A stretch of 64,000 nt of DNA from Thalassotalea loyana (GTDB lineage Bacteria; Pseudomonadota; Gammaproteobacteria; Enterobacterales; Alteromonadaceae), in the NCBI RefSeq assembly GCF_030161435.1, contig NZ_BSSV01000001.1, forward strand, positions 372,001-436,000, written 5' to 3'. Each line of letters starts with the position of its first letter. The first letter of the stretch is position 1. A program made the position numbers and the translations under genes. The notes under the pieces are model-generated. The model searched no databases and was not told where the DNA came from. It worked only from the letters and a program-made list of their open reading frames with translations. This document shows, one piece after another, positions 43,351-52,920 of the stretch.

Positions 43351-45765
43351 ATGAAATTTATTCGTCTATTTGCGTTGTTCCTCAGTGTCTTGGCATTGAA
43401 TGTACATGCAAAAACGTCATTTAACGATTTCGTCAAAGGTAAAGACCATCATCAGGGGTATTTTGACTTCTACGTCGATAACACAACTGGCAAGGTTTAC
43501 CTCTCCATTGATAAGTTAAACCAAGAGTTTTTATTTCAAAGCAGCTTGCCAAAAGGTGTTGGCTCAAATGATATTGGTTTAGATCGTGGCCAATTAGGTG
43601 ATACTCGTATCGTAAGGTTTGAACGTGTCGGTGATAAGGTGTTTTTGAGGCAGGTTAATACCTATTATCGAGCAAATTCCGATAATGAGTTAGAACGACA
43701 GGCGATTGACGAGGCGTTTGCGAGCTCAATTATTTGGGGTTTTAAAGTCGCTCAAGATGGCGAAGGTACGGTGTTGGTCGATTACACGCCGTTCTTGTTA
43801 TCCGATATCCATCAAGTGTCTAATCGTTTATCTCAAACGAAACAAGGGAGTTTTAAAGTCGATAAGTCTCGCAGTGCCTTCTATAAAAAACGCTCTAAAG
43901 CGTTTCCAAAGAATACCGAATTAGAAGCAACAGTCACATTTGTTGGAAAGGGGACTGGTCAATATATTCGTTCGGTTTCGCCTGAACCTAATGCTGTGAG
44001 TGTCAATATGCATCACTCTTTGATTGCTTTACCTGACGCTGGCTACAAAACTCGAGCTTTCCACCCTTTCAGTGGTTTCTGGTCAGTAGAGCATGCTGAC
44101 TACGCGTCGGCGATTGAAGAAGATATGATCAAACGCGTTATCCCTCGCCATCGTTTAACGAAGAAAAATCCTAATGTTGCGGTTAGTGAAGCGGTTGAAC
44201 CGATTGTTTACTATTTAGATGCTGGTGTGCCAGAGCCTGTGAAAAGCGCGTTGATAGACGGCGCAATGTGGTGGGATCAGGCATTTGAAGCGGCTGGCTA
44301 TAGGAATGCATTCCAGGTCAAAATGCTGCCAGCAGATGCAGACCCTATGGATGTTCGTTATAACGTGATTCAGTGGGTTCATCGCGCAACTCGTGGCTGG
44401 TCATATGGCGCCTCCGTGATAGATCCTCGTACAGGTGAAATCTTAAAAGGTCATGTGACATTAGGATCATTGCGTGTGCGACAAGATTACCTCATTGCGC
44501 TTGGACTAACCTCTCCGTTTAAGGGGGAGAATTCAGATACCTCACCAATGAAAGAAATGGCGCTTGCCCGTATTCGTCAATTATCTGCTCATGAAGTGGG
44601 TCATACGTTAGGAATCGCACATAACTTTGCAGCTAGTGTAAATAACCGAGCTTCTGTTATGGATTACCCACACCCATTAGTCCTGCTTAATAAAGGGAAA
44701 GTAGACTTATCACAGGCTTATGATGACAAAATAGGTGATTGGGATAAGTTTGTTATTGCTTATGGATATGGTGATTATGCGCCAGAACAAGAAGCAGATG
44801 TATTGGCAAAGCTGGTTGAACAAGCCCAAACAAAAGGGCTGCAGTATATTTCTGATCCTGACGCTCGACCTCGTTCAGGCGGACATGCGACAGCGCATTT
44901 ATGGGACAATGGTGAGAGTGCGACGCAAGAGCTAGATAGAATGATGGAAGTGCGTGAGCATGCGTTACGCAATTTAGGGATTAACTCGATAGCAAAGGGC
45001 ACACCGCTTTCTGAAATTGAGCAAGTGCTAGTCCCTATCTATAACTTCCATCGTTTCCAAGTTGAAGCTGCTGTTAAGCTTATTGCTGGCGTTAATTATC
45101 ACTATGAAGTAAAAGGTGAGCAAAAAGTTAAAGGGGTAAGCCAAGTAGACGGTAAAGCTCAGCAAGCTGCACTAACTGCGTTACTAAAAACCTTGGATGC
45201 CAACTCACTTACATTACCAGAGTCGTTAATTAAGTTAATTCCTCCAAAAGCCTATGGTTACAGTCGTAACCGCGAAAGTTTCACATCAAATACAGGCCTA
45301 ACCTTTGATCCGGTTACCGCAGCACAAGCTAACGCAAAGCACACGTTATCTTTACTACTCAATCAAGGCCGATTAGCGCGGCTTGCTCAACACCATAGGT
45401 TTGACGATGATGTGCCAAGCGTAAATGATCTATTAACGCAATTATTGGCGCAAACGGTTAAGCAAAAGCCGGGTAAAGGATTGTCGGTATTGGTTCAACA
45501 ACGAATTAACCAAGAGGTTGTCGAGCAACTATTGACGCTTTGGCATAGCGCTAATACGGTAATTGAAGTTAAAGCTGACGTTTATAAAACCTTAACAGGG
45601 CTGGCGGCGTGGTTGGAAGATAAAGCCGATGATCGCAAATATAAAGCAATGTCTGCTCAGTTCACGTTACTTAATATGATGATTAAATCGAGCCTAGAAA
45701 GTAACAACCGTATCCAAGAAGCGAACAAGTTACGCTTACCACCTGGCTCACCAATCGGTCAGTAA
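43351..45765 (+). CDS. Secreted zinc-dependent metalloprotease (metzincin type)
   Basis: An 804-aa protein with a signal peptide (MKFIRLFALFLSVLALNVHA). The zinc site HEVGHTLGIAH begins at H414, the extended HExxHxxGxxH motif of metzincins, followed by the Met-turn-like SVMDYP. The N-terminal 200 residues contain the DUF5117/DUF5118-type beta domain (DNTTGKVYLSIDKL, LDRGQLGDTRIVRFERVG) and the C-terminal part the DUF4953-type helical region, the usual architecture of this large protease group. Probably periplasmic or secreted; substrates unknown. AGGGAAAC precedes the ATG. Confidence 0.88.
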   Translation: MKFIRLFALFLSVLALNVHAKTSFNDFVKGKDHHQGYFDFYVDNTTGKVYLSIDKLNQEFLFQSSLPKGVGSNDIGLDRGQLGDTRIVRFERVGDKVFLRQVNTYYRANSDNELERQAIDEAFASSIIWGFKVAQDGEGTVLVDYTPFLLSDIHQVSNRLSQTKQGSFKVDKSRSAFYKKRSKAFPKNTELEATVTFVGKGTGQYIRSVSPEPNAVSVNMHHSLIALPDAGYKTRAFHPFSGFWSVEHADYASAIEEDMIKRVIPRHRLTKKNPNVAVSEAVEPIVYYLDAGVPEPVKSALIDGAMWWDQAFEAAGYRNAFQVKMLPADADPMDVRYNVIQWVHRATRGWSYGASVIDPRTGEILKGHVTLGSLRVRQDYLIALGLTSPFKGENSDTSPMKEMALARIRQLSAHEVGHTLGIAHNFAASVNNRASVMDYPHPLVLLNKGKVDLSQAYDDKIGDWDKFVIAYGYGDYAPEQEADVLAKLVEQAQTKGLQYISDPDARPRSGGHATAHLWDNGESATQELDRMMEVREHALRNLGINSIAKGTPLSEIEQVLVPIYNFHRFQVEAAVKLIAGVNYHYEVKGEQKVKGVSQVDGKAQQAALTALLKTLDANSLTLPESLIKLIPPKAYGYSRNRESFTSNTGLTFDPVTAAQANAKHTLSLLLNQGRLARLAQHHRFDDDVPSVNDLLTQLLAQTVKQKPGKGLSVLVQQRINQEVVEQLLTLWHSANTVIEVKADVYKTLTGLAAWLEDKADDRKYKAMSAQFTLLNMMIKSSLESNNRIQEANKLRLPPGSPIGQ

Positions 45766-45775
45766 TATAGATAAA

Positions 45776-45813
45776 AAGAAAAAACGGCATGACGGGAAGG
45801 ATAGTCATGCCGT
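45776..45813. terminator. Intrinsic terminator between convergent genes
   Basis: A 10-bp stem ACGGCATGAC (45784-45793) / GTCATGCCGT (45804-45813). The A-rich left flank gives a strong U tract on the minus strand, so it mainly ends the DMT transporter transcript; on the plus strand no T run follows. Confidence 0.75.
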
Positions 45814-45841
45814 GTGCTGATCAAATGAGGTTTAGCACAAA

Positions 45842-46756
45842 TTAAACTTTGACTGGTGTTGGTTTGTCCAACTGTTTTAACGATAGTTTGGGTTTAGCCA
45901 ACACCACAATGTTTCCAACCATAATCGCGATAAAGCCAACAACGGTGTACGTATTCCATTCGAAGCCTTCGACAAATGTTGAAATAACAACCGCTACTGC
46001 AGGGAACATAATGGTTGAATATGATGCTTTGTGTGCCCCAATATTGCCAAGCAAGGTGAGGTAACAGCCAAACGCAATTACAGAACCGAAAATTGATAAA
46101 TAAAACAATGAAATCAGGTAGCTAGGCTCTGTAGATATGGTGAACTCAATACCTTGAACCATTGCGATAATCGCCATAAATAATGTGCCGTACATCATGC
46201 CCCATGCATTCGATTGAACGATTGGAAGTTGCTTATTTTTATTCAAAATAGAAATCATATTGCCGGCTGACGCACACATAGTACCGATGAAACATAAACC
46301 AAGGCCTAGCAAGGTTTTATCACTCAACGATAAATGTTCTATTTGTGGCCAAAACAGTGTCACTATACCAATTAACCCCAGTGCTCCACCGATATAGGTT
46401 TGGCTTGAAATTTTTGTGTTAAACCAAATACGAGAATTGATGATGTTCAAAATCATGATGGTTGAAAACGCAATACATGTTAGCGCCGAATTAATATGAC
46501 TTTGCGCCATATATAAAAAGTAATAATTTGCACCAAATAATGTCATGCCAAATACCGCAATTTGCATATGCTGACGGATGTTCATTGATAAATCGAGTTT
46601 CTTCCATTTACAAAAAGCGAATAACACAAGTGCCGCAAGGCCAAAGCGGTAGACTAGTGAAGCTTCAGTCGCAACATCGCCTAATTGGTAATTAATTGCG
46701 ATCCATGTCGAGCCCCAGATCAACACAGTGATGATATATAAAGCGGTGTTATTCAT
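45842..46756 (-). CDS. EamA/DMT-family transporter
   Basis: The frame reaches 46795, but the ATG at 46756 has a GGAG Shine-Dalgarno and gives the usual short N-terminus (304 aa). Ten transmembrane helices in two EamA halves: LIWGSTWIAINYQLG in helix 1, LTCIAFSTIMILNIINS, GSVIAFGCYLTLLGNIG and the C-terminal FPAVAVVISTFVEG. Substrate unknown; family members export amino acids or metabolites. It is divergent from a MocR-type regulator, a pairing often seen when the regulator controls the transporter. Confidence 0.85.
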   Translation of the reverse strand: MNNTALYIITVLIWGSTWIAINYQLGDVATEASLVYRFGLAALVLFAFCKWKKLDLSMNIRQHMQIAVFGMTLFGANYYFLYMAQSHINSALTCIAFSTIMILNIINSRIWFNTKISSQTYIGGALGLIGIVTLFWPQIEHLSLSDKTLLGLGLCFIGTMCASAGNMISILNKNKQLPIVQSNAWGMMYGTLFMAIIAMVQGIEFTISTEPSYLISLFYLSIFGSVIAFGCYLTLLGNIGAHKASYSTIMFPAVAVVISTFVEGFEWNTYTVVGFIAIMVGNIVVLAKPKLSLKQLDKPTPVKV

Positions 46757-46898
46757 TTCTACTCTCCTTGGTTGGGCTAAGTATAGCGAGCACACATTGA
46801 TGAGGATGTGTTACTTAGCGATCAAAAGATATTGCATAGGATATCGAGTTTTTGTTTTAATAACATATACAGAAAAACGAAAATGAGACCTATACAGT

Positions 46899-48365
46899 TT
46901 GCGAGTTTTAGACCGAGAAGCGAATGCCTTTTTATATCAACAGGTTATCGATTTTGTAGAGCAACAATATCAGCAAGGCTTATTAAAAGCGGGAGATAAA
47001 TTACCGAGTTTGCGTAAGTTGAGTCAGCAATTTGGTATTAGTGTGCCAACAGTAAAGCAGGCTTATATAGAGCTGGAACGACGAGGCCAAGTGCAAGCTA
47101 GACCACAATCTGGCTACTATGTAAAAGCGACGACAGCTAAAACCCTGTTACCGATGCGAAACAAATGGGCTGGTGCTAACCCTGTTGAAGTGAACTGTCG
47201 AAGCTTAATTGAGCAGGTATACGACGCTATTCATATTCCAGATACTGTTGCCCTGGGGATTTCAAACCCAATTAAAGTTCAAGCGCCAGACAAAACACTA
47301 GCGCGATTAATGCGTAAGGTGTTGTCACAAGTCTCGGACAAAGCGGTTAGTTATGGGCCCGTTAATGGTGATCAGAAGCTTCGCATGCAGCTTGCTTATC
47401 GCTATCAAGAGCAAGGTGTGCAAGTTAACTTCGAAGATATTGTTATTACATGTGGCGCTCAAGAGGCAATATCTATCGCACTGCAATGTGTTGCTCAAAA
47501 AGGTGATGTTATTGCAATAGAGTCACCGTGCTATTTTGGCATCACCGAACTTATTGAAACGCTCGGTATGAAAGCGGTAGAAATTTACACCTGCCCGGAA
47601 CAAGGAATTTGTTTAGAAGAATTAGAGCAGAGCATCGCCGAACATAACATCCAAGCATGTGTTTTCTCTACGGCAATTAATAACCCGTTAGGTTCAAAAA
47701 TGCCAGATGAAAAACGCGCTAAACTGGTCGAGTTAATTGAACGTTATCAAGTACCGTTGATTGAAGATGATGTGTATGGTGAATTGTATTTTTCTGGCGA
47801 AAAACCTAAACCAGCTCAGCTTTTTTCAACGGAAGGATTAGTGATGACGTGCTCGTCGTTTTCTAAAACGGCAGCGCCAGGTTATCGCGTAGGGTATTTG
47901 TTACCCGGTAAATACGAAGAAGAAGCAAAGCGAATCAAACGAGCACAATCTTGTTCAACGGCGATGTTACCGCAATGGACGTTGACGGAATATGTATTAT
48001 CCGGTGACTATGATAGGCATTTACTGACACTGCGTAAAAAACTCATGTATAATTGTGAGCGCATGCGTTGTGCGATCGCACAATATTTTCCAAAAGACGT
48101 ATGCATTAGCCAACCACAAGGAGGAAGTGTCCTTTGGGTTCGATGCTCTTCAAAAGTGAATACGAGTGATTTCTTTCAACAGGCAATTGATGCTGGCGTA
48201 AGCTTTGCGCCTGGCGTTATTTTCTCTCCCTCAGGGAAATATCATAACTATATGCGCATTAGTTTTGGTGTCGAGTGGGATAACAAAGTCGAACAGGCAA
48301 TCAAGACATTAGGTGAGATAATTCACCAACATTATCAAAAGTATCAATTGATCTACGAGGATTAA
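46899..48365 (+). CDS. MocR-type regulator (GntR HTH fused to PLP aminotransferase domain)
   Basis: 488 aa. N-terminal GntR winged helix (about 8-75: FLYQQVIDFVEQQ, LPSLRKLSQQFGISVPTVKQ), then a class I aminotransferase-fold domain (about 105-485) with the PLP-lysine region CSSFSKTAAPGYRVGY and the substrate-binding Arg near the C-terminus (YMRISFG). MocR proteins use PLP or a PLP adduct as effector. The start is TTG at 46899: the frame is closed by TGA at 46884-46886 and no ATG or GTG is available before the HTH. The ribosome site is poor. It is divergent from a DMT transporter and followed after 4 nt by a Bcr/CflA-type exporter. Confidence 0.88.
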   Translation: MRVLDREANAFLYQQVIDFVEQQYQQGLLKAGDKLPSLRKLSQQFGISVPTVKQAYIELERRGQVQARPQSGYYVKATTAKTLLPMRNKWAGANPVEVNCRSLIEQVYDAIHIPDTVALGISNPIKVQAPDKTLARLMRKVLSQVSDKAVSYGPVNGDQKLRMQLAYRYQEQGVQVNFEDIVITCGAQEAISIALQCVAQKGDVIAIESPCYFGITELIETLGMKAVEIYTCPEQGICLEELEQSIAEHNIQACVFSTAINNPLGSKMPDEKRAKLVELIERYQVPLIEDDVYGELYFSGEKPKPAQLFSTEGLVMTCSSFSKTAAPGYRVGYLLPGKYEEEAKRIKRAQSCSTAMLPQWTLTEYVLSGDYDRHLLTLRKKLMYNCERMRCAIAQYFPKDVCISQPQGGSVLWVRCSSKVNTSDFFQQAIDAGVSFAPGVIFSPSGKYHNYMRISFGVEWDNKVEQAIKTLGEIIHQHYQKYQLIYED

Positions 48366-48369
48366 TTTC

Positions 48370-49578
48370 ATGGCAAAAGCAGGCGAAAATTCGCTAAAAA
48401 GTTTGATCATTCTATTGGCAAGTGTGATGGCATTGTCGCCACTTGCGATCGACCTTTATTTGCCTGCAATGCCGATAATGGCTCAAGATTTCTCGACAAC
48501 TATGCCCATGATGCAAAATACCTTAAGTATTTATTTACTGGGTTATGCATCGGGCCTAGTGTTATTTGGACCTTTATCCGACATTAGCCCGAGAAGGACG
48601 CTGGTTATCTTGGGTGTATTAGGGTTTTTGGTCTGTAGTTTTGCGCAAATTTTTAGCCAAAGTATAGAAATGTTCTTTGCCTTACGCTTTGCACAGGCGT
48701 TTGTCATCTCCGCTGCTATTGTCGTGATACCTGCAACCATTAAAGAGTATTACGGTAAAAACACCGCGAAAGGCTTGTCATACGTATCGATGGTGATGAT
48801 GTTGGCACCCATGATTGCACCAACCATTGGCAGCGTTTTACTTTCGATTAGTGGCTGGCAGTTAATATTCATTGTGTTGACAAGTTACGCGTTCGTAATG
48901 TTTGTTCTGGTTATTCGATATATGCCAGAGAAAAAAGAGTTAGCTACGACAAAGCAATCGTTGGAGTTTTTTAGTCGTTATAAATTGGTTTTTGCTCGCA
49001 AAAAAGCACGTGTTGATTTGATTACTTCAATGACTGTATCACTGGCATTTTTTAGCTACATAACCGCTATTCCCTTTGTATACTTAACCGTTTATGGCAC
49101 GTCTGAGTTTGAATTTAGCGTATTGTTTGGTTCTGTGGTTTTTGCATTAATGAGCGCCCACTTTATCAATGCAAGACTCGTGGGGCGATTCGGTTCGCGC
49201 GCAATGCTTAATGCTGGCATGTTGGTAGCAGTAATTTTTTCAACGGCCTTAATGTTAGTGACTTTAGCGAATGGACCTATTGAATTTTTTGTCGGCACAT
49301 TGCTGCCGTTAATGGGAAGCTTATCGATTATTGCTGCAAATGCCGATGCGCTGGTTTATTCGCGTTTTAAACAGCATTTAGGTACTGCAACAGCAGTTAT
49401 AGGGGTCTTACGATTTGGTGTAGGCGCACTAGCAGGCCCTATTTTGGCATTCTTTCACAACGGTACGTCAATCGTATTTGCAAGCTTAATGTTTACTTGC
49501 ATCGCGTTAATAGTGATGCTTCAGTTACCTTCTAATATGAAACGAGTTAAGCAACGACAAGCGCTCAAAATTTCATAG
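48370..49578 (+). CDS. Bcr/CflA-family MFS drug exporter
   Basis: A 402-aa protein with twelve transmembrane helices. The start LSPLAIDLYLPAMPIMAQDF (helix 1) and the loop FGPLSDISPRRTLVILG (MFS motif A, G-x-x-x-D-x-x-x-R-R variant) are typical of the Bcr/CflA subgroup, which exports antibiotics and other small molecules by proton antiport. It begins 4 nt after the MocR gene, so it is co-transcribed with and probably controlled by that regulator. Substrate unknown. Confidence 0.9.
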   Translation: MAKAGENSLKSLIILLASVMALSPLAIDLYLPAMPIMAQDFSTTMPMMQNTLSIYLLGYASGLVLFGPLSDISPRRTLVILGVLGFLVCSFAQIFSQSIEMFFALRFAQAFVISAAIVVIPATIKEYYGKNTAKGLSYVSMVMMLAPMIAPTIGSVLLSISGWQLIFIVLTSYAFVMFVLVIRYMPEKKELATTKQSLEFFSRYKLVFARKKARVDLITSMTVSLAFFSYITAIPFVYLTVYGTSEFEFSVLFGSVVFALMSAHFINARLVGRFGSRAMLNAGMLVAVIFSTALMLVTLANGPIEFFVGTLLPLMGSLSIIAANADALVYSRFKQHLGTATAVIGVLRFGVGALAGPILAFFHNGTSIVFASLMFTCIALIVMLQLPSNMKRVKQRQALKIS

Positions 49579-49598
49579 AAAACTATCTGAAAAGCCAA

Positions 49599-49781
49599 CT
49601 ACCCTAGTAGGTTAGTTGAGAGAAGGTTGTCTTGGCCTTTTAATTTAGCTTGTTGCTCTCGCCAAGCTCTCATTTTTGCATTGTAAGCGTCCCAAACACA
49701 TGGGTTACATGCACCACCGCCACAACAGTCATCATCTGCTGGTTGGGTTGGTTTTTCAATGATTTCTTCTGAGTTAGGCAT
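49599..49781 (-). CDS. Small oxidoreductase-like protein (Cys-rich)
   Basis: A 60-aa protein matching the oxidoreductase-like family (PF09791 type): a Pro-rich lead (KPTQPADDDCCGGG), then CNPCVWDAYNAKM. Four cysteines in the pattern CC-x4-C-x2-C suggest metal or Fe-S binding. Members are often small proteins or domains attached to redox proteins, with unknown activity. It is convergent with the MFS gene. The ATG has only a weak Shine-Dalgarno. Confidence 0.8.
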   Translation of the reverse strand: MPNSEEIIEKPTQPADDDCCGGGACNPCVWDAYNAKMRAWREQQAKLKGQDNLLSTNLLG

Positions 49782-49821
49782 AGCATCAATCTTATAACGT
49801 TGGGATGTGTAGGATATAAAA

Positions 49822-49860
49822 AAATGGGGCTAGAGTAAATTTACTCTAGCCCCATTTATT
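49822..49860. terminator. Perfect 36-nt palindrome, terminator of the acc operon
   Basis: A perfect inverted repeat at 49822-49857 with 18-nt arms (first arm AAATGGGGCTAGAGTAAA) and A/T-rich flanks. It sits behind accC (minus strand) and in front of the small Cys-rich gene. Confidence 0.85.
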
Positions 49861-49878
49861 CTTGTGATAAGCAAAAAT

Positions 49879-51225
49879 CTATTCTTGCTCAGCTAACTTC
49901 TTCTCTAAGTAATGAATGTTAGCACCACCGCTTACAAAGCCTTCATCATTTAAGATGTCTTGATGTAATGCGATGTTGGTTTTGATACCGTCAACAACAA
50001 GCTCATTTAAGGCATTGCGCATACGTGCAATGGCAACATCACGGTTATCACCGTAAGTAATTAACTTACCAACCATTGAGTCGTAGTGTGGCGGAACCGA
50101 GTAATCAGCATAAATATGAGAATCCCAACGAATACCCATACCACCAGCAGGGTGGAAACGCGTGATCTTACCTGGTGAAGGAATAAATGTACGTGGATCT
50201 TCCGCGTTTATACGACACTCAATCGCATGACCAGAAATCTTAATATCATCTTGTGTGTAAGATAACGGCTGACCAGCAGCAACACGTAATTGCTCCTTGA
50301 TTAAGTCAACACCAGTGATCATCTCAGTCACAGGATGCTCTACTTGAATACGCGTATTCATTTCAATGAAGTAGAACTCGCCATTTTCGTATAAGAATTC
50401 AAACGTACCTGCACCGCGATAATCAATCTCGATACATGCACGGCAACAGCGTTCACCAATTTGCTTACGCATTTCTGGTGTGATACCTGGTGCAGGTGCT
50501 TCTTCAACAACTTTTTGGTGACGACGCTGCATTGAACAGTCACGCTCACCTAAGTGAATCGCACCACCTTGGCCATCAGCAATAACTTGAATTTCAACGT
50601 GACGTGGGTTTTCAAGGAATTTTTCCATGTAAACCATATCATTGTTGAATGCTTGACGAGCTTCAGTTTTCGTTAACTGGATTGATTCAAGCAATTCGCT
50701 TTCTTCGCGAACTACTCGCATACCACGACCACCGCCGCCGCCAGAAGCTTTGATGATTACCGGGTAACCAATTCGCTTACCGTGTGCAAGGTTAGCTTCA
50801 TCATCGTCTGTTAATGGACCATCTGAACCTGGTACACAAGGAACGCCAGCTTGTTTCATTGCTTGAATTGCAGCAACTTTATCACCCATGATGCGAATGC
50901 TTTCCGCTTTAGGGCCAATAAATGTGAAACCTGATTGCTCTACTTGTTCTGCAAAGTCTGCGTTTTCCGCTAGGAAGCCGTAACCAGGGTGAATAGCTGT
51001 AGCATTTGTAACTTCTGCCGCCGTAATGATGCTTGGAATATCCAAGTAACTTTCAGTTGCAGGTGGCTTACCAATACAAATCGTTTCATCAGCTAATAAA
51101 ACGTGCTTTAAATTGCGGTCTGCAGTTGAATGCACCGCGACTGTTTTAATGCCAAGCTCTTTACATGCGCGTAAAATACGAAGTGCAATTTCACCTCGGT
51201 TGGCAATAACAACTTTTTCTAACAT
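49879..51225 (-). CDS. accC: Acetyl-CoA carboxylase, biotin carboxylase subunit
   Basis: The frame extends to 51282, but the ATG at 51225 gives the canonical start [16 protein letters not shown] and a length of 448 aa, with AGGG upstream. Biotin carboxylase domain with the ATP-grasp glycine loop ([12 protein letters not shown]), [10 protein letters not shown], the catalytic [13 protein letters not shown] and the C-terminal ECRINAEDP. It carboxylates biotin on AccB with ATP and bicarbonate, the first half of the malonyl-CoA forming reaction of fatty-acid synthesis. Last gene of the aroQ-accB-accC operon. Confidence 0.97.
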   Translation of the reverse strand: MLEKVVIANRGEIALRILRACKELGIKTVAVHSTADRNLKHVLLADETICIGKPPATESYLDIPSIITAAEVTNATAIHPGYGFLAENADFAEQVEQSGFTFIGPKAESIRIMGDKVAAIQAMKQAGVPCVPGSDGPLTDDDEANLAHGKRIGYPVIIKASGGGGGRGMRVVREESELLESIQLTKTEARQAFNNDMVYMEKFLENPRHVEIQVIADGQGGAIHLGERDCSMQRRHQKVVEEAPAPGITPEMRKQIGERCCRACIEIDYRGAGTFEFLYENGEFYFIEMNTRIQVEHPVTEMITGVDLIKEQLRVAAGQPLSYTQDDIKISGHAIECRINAEDPRTFIPSPGKITRFHPAGGMGIRWDSHIYADYSVPPHYDSMVGKLITYGDNRDVAIARMRNALNELVVDGIKTNIALHQDILNDEGFVSGGANIHYLEKKLAEQE

Positions 51226-51247
51226 GGAATTACCCTCAGTGTTGGGC

Positions 51248-51706
51248 TTATTCAATGATGAATAGCGGTTGATCGAATTCAATAGCGTCTTCGTTCTGCG
51301 CTAAGATTTCTTTGATAACGCCAGATTTGTCAGCTTCAATTTGGTTCATCATTTTCATTGCTTCAACTATACATAATGTATCACCTGCATTTACGTGCTG
51401 GCCTACTTCAACGAATGCTGCTGCATCAGGTGATGCGGCTGAGTAGAAAGTACCGACCATTGGTGAACGAACAACGTGACCAGAAATAGCTGCAGGCGCG
51501 CTTGCTGCTGGTGCTTCTGCAACAGGTGCCGCTGCTGGAGCAGCAGCTGGAGCTGCCATTACAGGTGCCGCTTGCATTACTGGTTGAGCAATAGCAGTGC
51601 CGCCTTTGTTGATGCGAATTGATTCTTCACCTTCAGAAATTTCAATTTCGCTGATACCAGATTCTTCAACCAGCTCGATTAATTTCTTAATTTTACGAAT
51701 ATCCAT
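51248..51706 (-). CDS. accB: Acetyl-CoA carboxylase, biotin carboxyl carrier protein
   Basis: 152 aa. The N-terminal helical part is followed by an Ala/Pro-rich linker (about 40-75) and a C-terminal biotinyl domain with the biotin lysine K118 in [13 protein letters not shown]. It carries carboxybiotin between AccC and the transferase. AAGGTG lies before the ATG. It sits between aroQ (14-nt gap) and accC (22 nt to the chosen start), the usual order in gammaproteobacteria. Confidence 0.97.
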   Translation of the reverse strand: MDIRKIKKLIELVEESGISEIEISEGEESIRINKGGTAIAQPVMQAAPVMAAPAAAPAAAPVAEAPAASAPAAISGHVVRSPMVGTFYSAASPDAAAFVEVGQHVNAGDTLCIVEAMKMMNQIEADKSGVIKEILAQNEDAIEFDQPLFIIE

Positions 51707-51719
51707 TGGAACACCTTTG

Positions 51720-52184
51720 TTAGTTTTGTTTGGTTTTCTGCGTTGTTAAAAAGTTTACGGCGAAATCAAGGGCAAATTCATAACCTTTATGACCAAGACC
51801 GCAGATAACTCCTTGAGCAACGTCAGATAAATATGACTGATGCCTAAACGTTTCACGAGCGTGCACATTTGAAAGGTGAACTTCTATAAACGGTATGTTT
51901 ACCGATAATAAAGCATCACGCAGTGCTACACTTGTATGGGTGAAAGCAGCAGGATTAATAATAATAAAATCAACTTGATTGAAACTGTTGTGGATGGCAT
52001 CGATTAACACATGCTCAGCATTTGATTGAACGTGGCTTAATGACACGTTGAAATGCGCAGCTTGCGTCGTTAATTGTTCGATAATGTCATCTAGTGATAA
52101 AGCACCATAAATGCCAGGTTCTCGTTTTCCTAGCATGTTTAAGTTCGGGCCGTTTAGCACTAAAATGTTAAATTTTGCGTCCAT
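51720..52184 (-). CDS. aroQ: Type II 3-dehydroquinate dehydratase
   Basis: 154 aa, the normal length. The type II signature is clear: [19 protein letters not shown] with the catalytic Tyr, [31 protein letters not shown] and [17 protein letters not shown] with the catalytic His. It dehydrates 3-dehydroquinate to 3-dehydroshikimate in the shikimate pathway, cytoplasmic. First gene of the aroQ-accB-accC operon. Confidence 0.97.
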   Translation of the reverse strand: MDAKFNILVLNGPNLNMLGKREPGIYGALSLDDIIEQLTTQAAHFNVSLSHVQSNAEHVLIDAIHNSFNQVDFIIINPAAFTHTSVALRDALLSVNIPFIEVHLSNVHARETFRHQSYLSDVAQGVICGLGHKGYEFALDFAVNFLTTQKTKQN

Positions 52185-52474
52185 CTTTAGTTATCTTTCA
52201 TCAAATTGAAGGTAAACTCATCATTGCATAGTTTATGATGGTTTTACAATTTCTTTGTTGTCGAATTTTGTTAATCCGCAATTTTAGCAACACATTATAG
52301 TGTTTTCGCAGAAATTAGCAGTAAAATACTGGTCTGATGACGTATAGCTAAGAAAAACGAGCTTTTTTTTTAAAATCCGCTACACTTACAAATGATTAAC
52401 AAGTACGGTAAGTGGCTTTAATATCAGCAATTTACCGAGTTTCCGACCTTGTAGGATTTGCGCATGTAAGCGTT

Positions 52475-52918
52475 ATGAAGAGTAAGGGACTAACTATCAA
52501 ACATTTATGCCTTTTAATATTGCTCGTAGTGGGGGCTTTTTGTAGCCGTGCGGAAGCAGCTTATGTTGTTTCCCATCCTGCTGTTGAAACGAAGCAATTA
52601 ACGACCGCTCAGCTGCGACGTATTTATACGATGCGACAAACGACTTGGCCTGATGGCCAAGGTATTGTTGTTTACACGTTGCCCAGCTCCCATCCAACAC
52701 ATCAAGAGTTCACAAAGACAGAGTTGAAAATCTTTCCCTATCAACTCGATAAAATGTGGATCAAATTGACATTCTCTGGTCTAGCTCAACCACCAGTAAA
52801 GGTTAACAGTATGGAAGAATTGATTGAGGCGGTTAAGTCCACTCCCGGTGCTATTGGTTATGTTGATAAAAGCTCACCATTAGATGGACTAAACGTGATT
52901 GCAAAGGAGGCAAAATAA
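52475..52918 (+). CDS. PstS-like periplasmic phosphate-binding-family protein
   Basis: The frame opens at 52412; the ATG at 52475 fits a signal peptide (MKSKGLTIKHLCLLILLVVG ... SRAEA) and is preferred, though its Shine-Dalgarno is weak. About 147 aa, half the size of PstS. It contains LTTAQLRRIYTMRQTTWPDGQ, HQEFTKTELKIFPYQLDKMW and a late TPGAIGYVDKSS, the pattern of the short substrate-binding domain related to PstS. First gene of an operon with a porin-like gene and a GGDEF-EAL gene, so it may sense or deliver a ligand to them rather than serve an ABC importer; no permease or ATPase is nearby. Confidence 0.78.
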   Translation: MKSKGLTIKHLCLLILLVVGAFCSRAEAAYVVSHPAVETKQLTTAQLRRIYTMRQTTWPDGQGIVVYTLPSSHPTHQEFTKTELKIFPYQLDKMWIKLTFSGLAQPPVKVNSMEELIEAVKSTPGAIGYVDKSSPLDGLNVIAKEAK

Positions 52919-52920
52919 TA

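Noticed and set aside
46883-46999. An ATG at 46883 that would give the MocR gene a better start codon.
   Set aside because: It is in a different frame from the helix-turn-helix, and the correct frame has TGA at 46884-46886, so TTG at 46899 must be used unless there is a sequence error.
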